64,000 bases of DNA from an uncultured Pelagibacteraceae bacterium (GTDB lineage: Bacteria; Pseudomonadota; Alphaproteobacteria; Pelagibacterales; Pelagibacteraceae): contig CACHML010000003.1 in NCBI GenBank assembly GCA_902580945.1, positions 1 through 64,000 on the forward strand. The letters are read 5' to 3'. How positions within the stretch are numbered: position 1 is the first letter of the stretch; every line of letters starts with the position of its first letter. Made by a program: the position numbers and the translations under genes. A model generated the notes under the pieces. That model had not been told where the DNA came from, made no database searches, and saw nothing but the letters and a program-made list of their open reading frames with translations. Below, in pieces: positions 57,503-64,000 of this stretch.

Positions 57503-57786
57503 ATAAATAGATATATATTATTTACTTTATTAGTATTATGTATTGTGAATAACGTAAATTAGTCAATTTCCACATTTAATTAACTTTTTATTATCAATTT
57601 TGATATGAAATTAATAAGGTTTTTAAGGAATAAATTAGAGTTTCCAACATTTTTATGTATTTTGTATAACTATAATCACATTTTATAATTCAGTTAATTT
57701 TATTATAAAAAAAACAAACTTCTATGCCCTTAAAGGATAAATCTGCATTTTTCTTATTTTACTTATAGTTTATAAACATTTTATAC
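57503..57786. other. Probable replication origin (oriC) between hemE and ppsR
   Basis: This 284-base gap is the largest in the window and contains no gene. In Caulobacter and Rickettsia the origin lies between hemE and the RP001 homologue, which is the same synteny. It carries TGTGAATAA at 57544-57552, the reverse complement of TTATTCACA (fits DnaA box TTATNCACA), and weaker two-mismatch boxes at 57566-57574 (ATTTCCACA) and near 57771 (TTATAAACA). It is very AT-rich, and genes on either side point away from it. parS is 8 kb away. This is synteny-based inference. Confidence 0.7.
57544..57552 (-). promoter_or_regulatory. DnaA box TTATTCACA
   Basis: The plus strand reads TGTGAATAA, so the minus strand carries TTATTCACA, one base from the ideal TTATCCACA and within the TTATNCACA consensus. 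It is the best DnaA-box match in the hemE-ppsR gap. Confidence 0.6.
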
Positions 57787-58614
57787 ATGAGAAACTTATA
57801 CCAAATTTATTTAATATCGGATTCTACTGGTGAGACACTAGATAGGATTTTTTTGGCTTTAAAAGCTCAATTTCCTAATTTTGAGTATGAGACTAACCAT
57901 TTTTCCTTCACCCGCACTGAAAACCAAACTTTAAGCATTTTAAAACAAGCTAAGAAAGATCAAAATTCTATTATTTTATATACAATAGTAAATAGTAAAC
58001 TTGCAAAGTATCTTACAGAAAAAGCCTATGAAAGAGAAATACCATGTTTTGGTGTTCTTGGTGACTTAATATTAAATTTCTCAAAAGTGCTTAATCAAAA
58101 AGCCTCTCATCAGCCAAGCGGCCAACACGTTCTTAATGAAGAATATTACGATAGAATTGAAGCTATTCAGTTTACTATGAATCATGATGATGGTAATCAA
58201 ACTGATGATATAGAGAAATCCGATATCATTCTTCTAGGGGTGAGCAGAACAAGCAAAACCCCAACAGCAATTTATCTAGCTAATAGAGGTTTTAAAACTT
58301 CAAATATCCCACTAGTAAATAAAAATTCAATTCCATCAAAGATTAAAGAAAAAAATTTTTCTCCCTGTGTTGTCGGTTTAGTAACCGAAGCTGAGAGACT
58401 ATATGATTTAAGAAAAAATAGATTAAACTCTCTTAAAGAAGATCAGAATAGTGAGTACGTAAATATAGATAAAATTAGGGATGAATTAAATAGCTCTAAA
58501 AAAATATTTAAAGAAAATAATTGGCCCACAATAGATGTAACTAGAAAATCAGTTGAAGAAACAGCAGCATCTGTAATTAAAATTTATGAAATAAAAAATA
58601 AAAAAAATGGCTGA
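57787..58614 (+). CDS. PEP synthase/PPDK regulatory kinase-phosphorylase (PpsR, DUF299)
   Basis: A 275-residue bifunctional ADP-dependent kinase and Pi-dependent phosphorylase that switches pyruvate,phosphate dikinase or PEP synthase on and off. YLISDSTGETLDRI at the N-terminus, the P-loop GVSRTSKTPTAIYLANRG (near residue 153) and the LVTEAERLYDLRKNRL block are diagnostic. It is the first gene to the right of the origin and overlaps maf by 8 bases. Which of PPDK or PpsA it controls cannot be told here. Confidence 0.93.
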   Translation: MRNLYQIYLISDSTGETLDRIFLALKAQFPNFEYETNHFSFTRTENQTLSILKQAKKDQNSIILYTIVNSKLAKYLTEKAYEREIPCFGVLGDLILNFSKVLNQKASHQPSGQHVLNEEYYDRIEAIQFTMNHDDGNQTDDIEKSDIILLGVSRTSKTPTAIYLANRGFKTSNIPLVNKNSIPSKIKEKNFSPCVVGLVTEAERLYDLRKNRLNSLKEDQNSEYVNIDKIRDELNSSKKIFKENNWPTIDVTRKSVEETAASVIKIYEIKNKKNG

Positions 58615-59191
58615 CATTATTTTAGCTTCAAAGAGTAAAGTTAGAAAAGAAATATTAGATAATCACAACATTAATTGTAATGTTGAAGCTTCTAATGTTG
58701 ATGAGGATCCAATAAAAGAGAGTCTATTAAAAGAGGGAGCTTCACCTGAAATTATTTCCAAAAATCTTGCAGAACTGAAAGCAAATAAAGTGAGTCAAAA
58801 AATGAATAATACTTTGGTTTTGGGTGCTGATAGTGTGATCGATTTAACTGGGGAACTAATATCTAAACCAGAAAGTAGGGAAGAGGCTTTAAATATTTTA
58901 AAGAAATTAAATGGAAAAAAACATTCTTTGATCAGTTCGGTTTGTATATCTAAAAATGGATCCATGATTTGGAACTATACTGACAAAGCTTATTTGACCA
59001 TGAAGGATTTTTCTGAAAATGAATTAATCACTTATCTAAATAAAATAAGTGATGAAGCTTTGTATGCTTATAATGTCTATCAAATTGAAGGCGAAGGAAG
59101 AGCTTTATTTTCTAAAATTGATGGCGATGAAGACACGATAATGGGCTTACCTATTAAAAAAATTAAGGAATATTTGGAACTACAAAAATGA
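58607..59191 (+). CDS. maf: Maf family nucleotide pyrophosphatase
   Basis: A 194-residue house-cleaning nucleotide pyrophosphatase. The N-terminal ILASKSKVRKEIL (family S-x-S-x-R-x-x-L), VLGADSVIDL (catalytic Asp, near residue 70) and KPESREEALNILKKLNGKKH are present. It probably hydrolyses dTTP, UTP or modified forms. It is tightly packed with ppsR upstream and an unknown secreted protein downstream (4-base overlap). Confidence 0.93.
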   Translation: MADIILASKSKVRKEILDNHNINCNVEASNVDEDPIKESLLKEGASPEIISKNLAELKANKVSQKMNNTLVLGADSVIDLTGELISKPESREEALNILKKLNGKKHSLISSVCISKNGSMIWNYTDKAYLTMKDFSENELITYLNKISDEALYAYNVYQIEGEGRALFSKIDGDEDTIMGLPIKKIKEYLELQK

Positions 59192-59724
59192 GAAAATTTT
59201 TGTCTTTGTATATATTAACTTATTTTTTTTTAACATCTATTTCATATAGCAATAATCATGATTTATATGACAATTTTAAAAAAGCAATAGTTGATGAGTT
59301 TTTAAAAATGAAAATCATTAATATCATAGAAGCAAATTTAATTTTGAATTACAAAAGAAAGAAAAAAGATAATATTGTTGATGTAAAGTTATTATGTGCA
59401 GAAAGTAATTTGCCACAAATAGAAACTGATGAAATTATAGGTCTAGAATTTGAAAATAATGAAAAAGTTAAAATGTATGGTTTTGGTAATGATAAATGGC
59501 TCGATGATACAAAATTTAATTATACGCTTGAATCAGAATATATTAATATGTCTCGTAATTATGAAGGAAAACAATATACAGAAAAAATTAACAGAAGAAC
59601 ATTAAAAATAGATGATTTTGATTTATACTGCTTGATTTTTAATCATAATTTAGATTTAAAAAAAATTATAAAAGATCTATATCGTATTCATAATGGAAAA
59701 TATCCTATCGAATTAAAACTTTAA
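59188..59724 (+). CDS. Exported protein, unknown function
   Basis: A 178-residue protein with an N-terminal signal peptide (FLSLYILTYFFLTSISYS), so periplasmic. The mature part is rich in Lys, Asp and Asn with no motif I recognise; two cysteines (CAESN near residue 70 and YCLIF near 148) could pair. It is wedged between maf and aroE, overlapping the former by 4 bases, in an operon that in other alphaproteobacteria has no gene here. Confidence 0.75.
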   Translation: MRKFLSLYILTYFFLTSISYSNNHDLYDNFKKAIVDEFLKMKIINIIEANLILNYKRKKKDNIVDVKLLCAESNLPQIETDEIIGLEFENNEKVKMYGFGNDKWLDDTKFNYTLESEYINMSRNYEGKQYTEKINRRTLKIDDFDLYCLIFNHNLDLKKIIKDLYRIHNGKYPIELKL

Positions 59725-59727
59725 CTA

Positions 59728-60519
59728 ATGAAAAAATTTCTTGTTATAGGAAACCCAATTGAACATTCTTTATCTCCAAAGTTGCATAATTACTGGATAA
59801 AATCCAATAATTTAAAAGCTGTTTACGATAAAAAAAAATTAGATATCTCAGAATTAGATAATTTAATTAAAGAAGTAAGAGAAAAAAAAATTGATGGAAT
59901 AAATGTTACTGTTCCTTTTAAAAATTCTGTAATTCCTTTTTTAGATAAATTATCCAACGAGGCTCAAAAAACACAATCAGTAAATACGATATATTTGAAA
60001 GATGGAATGGTAATAGGTCATAATACAGACATAGAAGGATTTGAGTTGGCCATTAAACACTCAAATTATGATATTGTTGGAAAAAATATACTAATATTGG
60101 GCGCGGGAGGAGTTTCTCCATCAATAATTTTGGCTTTAAACAATATGAGTGTAAAAAAAATATTTATAAGCAATAGAACACAAAGCAAAGCTGAAAATTT
60201 AAAAAAAAACTTTAATGAAATTGAAATTATTAGATGGGGTACAATACCAGATTTTGACATGATTATTAATGCAACTAGTTTAGGTTTGAAAAATGATGAA
60301 AATATTATTTTGGATTATTCAAAAATTAGTCCAGAAAAGTTTTTTTATGATGTCATATATAATCCTGCTGAAACTAATTTTTTAAAATCAGCAAAAAAAA
60401 ATGGAAATAAAATAGAAAATGGAAAAAAAATGTTTATTTTCCAGGCTCAAGCCTCATTTAAAATATGGAATAACCTCGAGCCCAAAGTGGATGATAAAGT
60501 AATGGAGCTTTTAAATTGA
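59728..60519 (+). CDS. aroE: Shikimate dehydrogenase
   Basis: A 263-residue NADP-dependent enzyme reducing 3-dehydroshikimate in aromatic amino acid synthesis. GNPIEHSLSPKLHNYW (residues 7-22), the catalytic Lys in NVTVPFKNSV (near 67), the NADP motif LGAGGVSPSI (near 125) and the C-terminal MFIFQAQASFKIW are present. It overlaps coaE by 4 bases. The maf-aroE-coaE-dnaQ order is conserved at alphaproteobacterial origins. Confidence 0.96.
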   Translation: MKKFLVIGNPIEHSLSPKLHNYWIKSNNLKAVYDKKKLDISELDNLIKEVREKKIDGINVTVPFKNSVIPFLDKLSNEAQKTQSVNTIYLKDGMVIGHNTDIEGFELAIKHSNYDIVGKNILILGAGGVSPSIILALNNMSVKKIFISNRTQSKAENLKKNFNEIEIIRWGTIPDFDMIINATSLGLKNDENIILDYSKISPEKFFYDVIYNPAETNFLKSAKKNGNKIENGKKMFIFQAQASFKIWNNLEPKVDDKVMELLN

Positions 60520-61103
60520 TTAAAATTGGTATTTTAGGTGATATAGGTTCAGGAAAAAGCTTTGTTGCAAAACAATTTGGTTACCCAATCTTTAATGCTG
60601 ATAAAGAAGTTAGTGATATCTACAGAAATGATAAATCTTGTTATAAAAAAATAAAAAAGAAATTTCCGAAATTTATTAAGTCAAAATCTTTAAAAAAAGA
60701 TGAGCTTGGAAGTCTTATTAAAGCAAACAAAAAAAATCTGAAAAAAATATCTAATATTGTACATCCCATCGTCAGGAAGAGAATGGTCATTTTTTTTAAA
60801 AAAAATAAAAGAAAAAGGATGGTTGTACTAGACATACCCTTATTAGTTGAAAACAATCTGTATGATAAAAATTTTTATTTAATATTTGTTCATTCAAACA
60901 AAAATGAGATAAATAAAAGACTTAAAAAAAGACCTTTTTACAATAAAAAAATAATTGATAGCCTTAGAAAATCACAAAGATCTCTTGCTTATAAAAAGAA
61001 AATATCTGATTTTGTTATTAAGAACAATTTTAAACTTCAAAGCTTAAAAAAAAATATTAAAATAATAAAAAGAAAAATTTTTAATGAAAGAATTAGTTCT
61101 TGA
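60516..61103 (+). CDS. coaE: Dephospho-CoA kinase
   Basis: A 195-residue P-loop kinase for the last step of coenzyme A synthesis. The Walker A motif is GDIGSGKSFV (residues 8-17), ADKEVSDIYRND and LDIPLLVENN follow. The start is TTG, overlapping the aroE stop. It also overlaps dnaQ by 20 bases. The lysine content is very high, in line with strong AT bias. Confidence 0.94.
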   Translation: MIKIGILGDIGSGKSFVAKQFGYPIFNADKEVSDIYRNDKSCYKKIKKKFPKFIKSKSLKKDELGSLIKANKKNLKKISNIVHPIVRKRMVIFFKKNKRKRMVVLDIPLLVENNLYDKNFYLIFVHSNKNEINKRLKKRPFYNKKIIDSLRKSQRSLAYKKKISDFVIKNNFKLQSLKKNIKIIKRKIFNERISS

Positions 61104-61746
61104 TACAGAAACTACAGGTTTGTCGGTAAGAGATGGGCATCGAATCGTAGAAATTGGCTGCATAGAGTTAGATAATCTAGTCCCAACCGAAAATGTATTT
61201 CATGTTTATTTAAATCCAGAAAGAAAGGTCTCTGAGAAAGCTTTTGAGGTTCACGGTTATACTGATGAATTTTTGTCTAATAAACAAAAATTTTCAGAAG
61301 TTGCTGAAGATTTTTTATCATTTATTCAGGATAAAAAAATTATAATTCACAACGCTGAGTTTGATATTGGGCATTTAAATAACGAATTATCCTTAATCGG
61401 AAAGCCCAAAATAAGTAATTCAAATGTAATTGATACTTTAGAACTTGCTAGAAATAAATTTCCAGGCTCCGGGATAAGCCTAGATGCATTGTGTAAAAGA
61501 TTTAGAATTGATAATTCAAAAAGAGAGAAGCATACTGCATTGATCGACTGTGAGTTACTTGCAAAAGTTTATATTAATCTTATTGATCAAAAAGAACCTA
61601 CCTTTGATTTAGATGAAAAAAATGTATCCAAATTTACATTGAATGAAAAACTGGATTACTTCAAAAAAATTATTTTACCTACCGAAAAGGAATTATCAGA
61701 TCACACTGAATTTTTAAAAAAAAATTTAAAAAAAAATTATTTTTAA
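61084..61746 (+). CDS. dnaQ: DNA polymerase III epsilon subunit (proofreading exonuclease)
   Basis: A 220-residue DEDDh 3'-5' exonuclease of the replicase. Motifs: Exo I LDTETTGL (residues 6-13), Exo II HNAEFDIGHLNNEL (near 92) and Exo III HTALIDCELLAKVY (near 155). It is shorter than the E. coli protein by about 20 residues at the C-terminus, where the polymerase-binding tail sits. It converges with secB with a 4-base overlap. Confidence 0.96.
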   Translation: MKELVLDTETTGLSVRDGHRIVEIGCIELDNLVPTENVFHVYLNPERKVSEKAFEVHGYTDEFLSNKQKFSEVAEDFLSFIQDKKIIIHNAEFDIGHLNNELSLIGKPKISNSNVIDTLELARNKFPGSGISLDALCKRFRIDNSKREKHTALIDCELLAKVYINLIDQKEPTFDLDEKNVSKFTLNEKLDYFKKIILPTEKELSDHTEFLKKNLKKNYF

Positions 61747-62165
61747 TTTAATCTTGCCTTGTATAATTCTTCAAAATCTATTTTTTTACCAAATTTAAGG
61801 TCTGGTAAGCCTGAATTTCTTAAAATTGTTAAAAATTTTTGCTCTAATTCTGGGTAAATTTCAACTTGAAGATCACATAAAATTATCTTCTCTAATTCTT
61901 TTTTTTCAATTTTTAAATCTAAAATATCAATTACCGTTGCATATTTAATTTGAAAGTAACCTGTTTTCTTTTTTTTGTTTGGATTTGTGTAGCTAAGTGT
62001 AGTTAAAATTTCTATCAATTTTTTTTTTAAAGGTTTGGAATTAATGTCAACTTTCATTTGAAACTCAGGAATTGTATTTCTAATTGTTATTAAATTTTCA
62101 GGACTAGGTATTTCAATCGATAAATCTTGTATATAACTTAATATAATTTTGTATTTATTTTCCAT
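61743..62165 (-). CDS. secB: Protein-export chaperone SecB
   Basis: A 140-residue tetrameric chaperone that keeps preproteins unfolded and passes them to SecA. The N-terminal YIQDLSIEIPSPENL and the later KYATVIDILDL segment match SecB strands, with a shortened C-terminal tail (usual length 150-165). Context supports it: secB lies next to dnaQ and fxsA in alphaproteobacteria. It overlaps fxsA by 11 bases. Confidence 0.88.
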   Translation of the reverse strand: MENKYKIILSYIQDLSIEIPSPENLITIRNTIPEFQMKVDINSKPLKKKLIEILTTLSYTNPNKKKKTGYFQIKYATVIDILDLKIEKKELEKIILCDLQVEIYPELEQKFLTILRNSGLPDLKFGKKIDFEELYKARLN

Positions 62166-62583
62166 CTTTATCCTCTATATCCTCATATTCACCCTCTATA
62201 AAACTTTTTTCACTAGATCTGCTTTTATTTTTCTTTGAATATGTTTTTGAATATTTTCTTAAAATTATTTTTCTTGTAACTGGTAAAACTAATAAAATGC
62301 CTATAACATCAGTTGCAAACCCTGGTAGTATTAATAATAAGGCTGCAAATGCAATCGCTGCTCCAGAAACTATCTCATAAAGAGGTAGTTCATTTTTGAT
62401 TAACTGTGACATACCTGATCTTAAAGTGTTAAAACCCTCATATCTTGCATACCAAATACCTAAAATAGCAGTAACAAGTATCAGCAAAATTGTGTTTAAA
62501 GCTCCTATTTGAGTACCAACTTTTATGAATAAGTAAATTTCAATAAGGGGTATTCCTAAAATAAGAATTATTGCTGTGTTCAT
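62155..62583 (-). CDS. fxsA: FxsA-family membrane protein
   Basis: A 142-residue inner-membrane protein with about four helices (IILILGIPLIEIYLFIKVG, TILLILVTAILGIWYARYEG, GAAIAFAALLLILPGFATDVIGILLVLP) and a charged C-terminus. The LPGFATDVIG motif is the FxsA signature. In E. coli it eases F-plasmid exclusion of phage T7; its normal role is unclear. Divergent from tim44. Confidence 0.92.
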   Translation of the reverse strand: MNTAIILILGIPLIEIYLFIKVGTQIGALNTILLILVTAILGIWYARYEGFNTLRSGMSQLIKNELPLYEIVSGAAIAFAALLLILPGFATDVIGILLVLPVTRKIILRKYSKTYSKKNKSRSSEKSFIEGEYEDIEDKDGK

Positions 62584-62641
62584 TTGTCTATAGTGTAAAT
62601 TGCAGGTTGAAATTAATCAACATAGTAAATATTATCATTAT

Positions 62642-63232
62642 ATGAGTTATAGTTTCGAATACATTGATATTATATTATTAGCAATGATAGCTGGATTTAT
62701 TTTCCTTAGATTAAGGGGTATTTTAGGAAAAAAAACAGGCTTTGAGGAGAATATAAACTCCACATTTCCACACGAGGAGGTTCCAGAAAAGAAGTCTTCT
62801 CCTATTTTAAACGCTGAAACTTTTGATGATGCAGCAAAAAAAGATTTTTTGAATGGTGCAAAGATAGCTTACGAAACTGTAATAACTAGTTTTTCTAAAG
62901 GTGATCTAAAATCTATTAAAAATCTTTTAGATAAAAGCGTTTATGATCAATTTGATGAAGCTATTAAAGATAAAAAAGCTAGAAATGTTACTTCTGAAAC
63001 TACGTTTATTGGTATTAATTCCGCAGAAATAAAAGAGCATTCTCAAAACAAAAATATGCTTGAAGTAAGCGTTGAGTTTGTAAGTGAAATTATTTCATGC
63101 ATTAAAGATAAAGATAATAAAATTGTATCTGGAGACTCACAAAAAGTTAAAAAGGTGCTCGATACATGGAAATTTACTAAAGATGGTACTTCAAAAAATC
63201 CTAATTGGTTAATAGTAGATACACAAGCTTAG
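62642..63232 (+). CDS. Tim44/TimA-like membrane-associated protein
   Basis: About 196 residues: one N-terminal transmembrane helix (IDIILLAMIAGFIFLRLRGILG) and a C-terminal Tim44-like NTF2-fold domain (FLNGAKIAYETVITSFSKGDLKSIKNLLDKSVYDQF; VEFVSEIIS). The alphaproteobacterial family is the ancestor of the mitochondrial import adaptor Tim44. The ATG at 62642 gives the family start; the track adds 14 residues. The position between fxsA/secB and the Smr gene is conserved; mltA, usually between them, is absent. Confidence 0.9.
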   Translation: MSYSFEYIDIILLAMIAGFIFLRLRGILGKKTGFEENINSTFPHEEVPEKKSSPILNAETFDDAAKKDFLNGAKIAYETVITSFSKGDLKSIKNLLDKSVYDQFDEAIKDKKARNVTSETTFIGINSAEIKEHSQNKNMLEVSVEFVSEIISCIKDKDNKIVSGDSQKVKKVLDTWKFTKDGTSKNPNWLIVDTQA

Positions 63233-63649
63233 TTGATTAAAAAAATATCAGATAAAGATAAACAAGACTGGCAAAATTTTCTAAATAGTTCAGATAAATT
63301 AGAAAATAAAGATCAAAAAATTTCTACATCACCCAAACGACACATTGAAAAATCTATTGACTTGCATGGTTATACTTTAGAGGAGGCTAACCAAAAAATG
63401 ACTTCTTATATTGAAGAATGTTATGAAAATGGTGTTAATAAAATAAATGTTATTACTGGCAAGGGATTAAGATCTAAAAACTTAAATGATCCATATCAAT
63501 CTAATAACTTAAGTATTTTAAAGTTTTCAGTACCTCATTTTATTAAAGGTAATAATCAACTGATGAGTAAAATAATAAGTATTGATTTTGAGGCTGTTGA
63601 AAATCCATCTGTAGGAAATTTTGATATTTTTTTAAGAAAAAAAAAATAA
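63233..63649 (+). CDS. Smr (MutS2 C-terminal) domain protein
   Basis: A 138-residue protein ending in a Smr domain: SIDLHGYTLEEANQKM (family LDLHG) near residue 43 and INVITGKGLRSK (family V-x-G-x-G-x-x) near 76. Stand-alone Smr proteins are nucleases acting on branched DNA or collided-ribosome mRNA. The start is TTG, directly abutting the tim44 stop. It converges on hslU. Confidence 0.9.
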   Translation: MIKKISDKDKQDWQNFLNSSDKLENKDQKISTSPKRHIEKSIDLHGYTLEEANQKMTSYIEECYENGVNKINVITGKGLRSKNLNDPYQSNNLSILKFSVPHFIKGNNQLMSKIISIDFEAVENPSVGNFDIFLRKKK

Positions 63650-63652
63650 GAA

Positions 63653-64000
63653 CTATAAAATAAACTTTGACAGATCTGCGTCCTTAACAAGTTCACCAAT
63701 ATTTTTCTTAATGTAGTTTGAATCTATACTGATTTTTTCACCAGCTCTATCTGTTGCTGTAAAACTAATTTCATCCAAAACTCTTTCTATAATAGTGTGC
63801 AGCCTTCTCGCTCCTATGTTTTCAACAGTTGTGTTAACCTCACTTGCAATTGTCGCGATGGTATCAATTCCATCTTCAGTAAATTCTAAATCAACATTTT
63901 CTGTTTTTAGTAGAGCTTTGTATTGTTTAATCAAACTGTTATCCGGCTCTTTTAAAATTCGTTTAAAATCCTCACTATTTAACGCATCTAGCTCAACTCT
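63653..64000 (-). CDS. hslU: ATP-dependent protease ATPase subunit HslU, 3' part (5' end outside window)
   Basis: The frame is open to the window edge at 64000, so the gene begins outside; the TTG at 63934 in the track is internal. The visible 115 residues are the HslU C-terminal domain: [19 protein letters not shown] (sensor-2 region approach), [19 protein letters not shown] and the C-terminal DADLSKFIL tail that inserts into HslV. HslUV is a proteasome-like protease. It converges on the Smr gene with a 3-base gap. Confidence 0.95.
   Translation of the reverse strand, partial: RVELDALNSEDFKRILKEPDNSLIKQYKALLKTENVDLEFTEDGIDTIATIASEVNTTVENIGARRLHTIIERVLDEISFTATDRAGEKISIDSNYIKKNIGELVKDADLSKFIL

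Noticed and set aside
57605-57688. 27-codon frame (MKLIRFLRN...) in the hemE-ppsR gap
   Set aside because: Very short, no ribosome binding site and no neighbour coupling; the gap is better explained as the replication origin.

Overview
The window looks like a stretch of a streamlined marine alphaproteobacterial chromosome, most likely SAR11 (Candidatus Pelagibacter or a close relative). The DNA is strongly AT-rich, genes abut or overlap by 1-20 bases, no insertion sequences or prophage genes are visible, and the gene order is the alphaproteobacterial core order (irr-fabA-fabB-fabI; nusA-infB-rbfA-rpsO-pnp; fur-miaB-phoH-ybeY-lnt-metK; leuS-lptE-holA; parB-parA-rsmG-mnmG-mnmE-rho-hemJ-hemH-hemE / ppsR-maf-aroE-coaE-dnaQ-secB-fxsA-tim44-smr-hslU). 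This is inference from gene content and synteny; no rRNA or tRNA gene is present to confirm it.

Layout. 1-3.3 kb: the end of an SH3-domain gene, then a minus-strand module of rubrerythrin, a heterodisulfide-reductase-like Fe-S protein and DUF3501, beside the Irr regulator. 3.3-6.5 kb: fabA-fabB-fabI for unsaturated fatty acids, a small membrane protein and a secreted MsrB. 6.5-19.8 kb: a long minus-strand run for RNA turnover, translation and tRNA modification (pnp, rpsO, rbfA, infB, nusA, metK, lnt, ybeY, phoH, miaB, fur, a shortened tsaB). 19.7-30.6 kb: envelope and metabolic genes (polysaccharide deacetylase, Bax-like glucosaminidase, NifU, trpS, murJ, maeB, BON lipoprotein, rsmI, LpoA-like protein, rdgB). 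30.6-34.5 kb: grpE-dnaK-dnaJ plus a 33-residue membrane peptide. 34.5-42.5 kb: a cysteine-rich secreted protein of unknown function, a CRTAC1-type FG-GAP protein, dapB, nth, a PfkB kinase, a 35-residue ArfA-like ribosome rescue factor, a winged-helix regulator, an L,D-transpeptidase-fold protein, YggS, a degenerate ThiE-like protein and a porin. 42.7-64 kb: leuS through hslU, which includes the parAB/parS segregation locus and, between the divergent hemE and ppsR genes, the probable chromosomal replication origin.

The most notable anomalies are four reading-frame breaks in three genes (rdgB, an inserted sulfotransferase, and rho). Each is exactly repaired by removing one A from an A8 or A9 run in the coding strand. 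Because rho is among them, the pattern suggests either homopolymer sequencing/assembly error or real poly(A)-tract slippage that leaves frames to be rescued by polymerase infidelity. Raw reads or transcript data would decide. Other points of note are a perfect 16-base parS inside rsmG, the tiny arfA missing from the ORF track, TTCTAAA-type candidate Irr half-sites at both the irr/fabA and rubrerythrin promoters, and many genes missing from otherwise conserved operons (truB, rimP, rimI, corC, hrcA, mltA).

There is no gene-free stretch longer than 300 bases. The longest gaps are the hemE-ppsR gap (284 bases, candidate oriC) and the porin-DUF3576 gap (216 bases, in which I could not place a convincing promoter). 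I found no CRISPR array, tRNA, rRNA or recognisable riboswitch.
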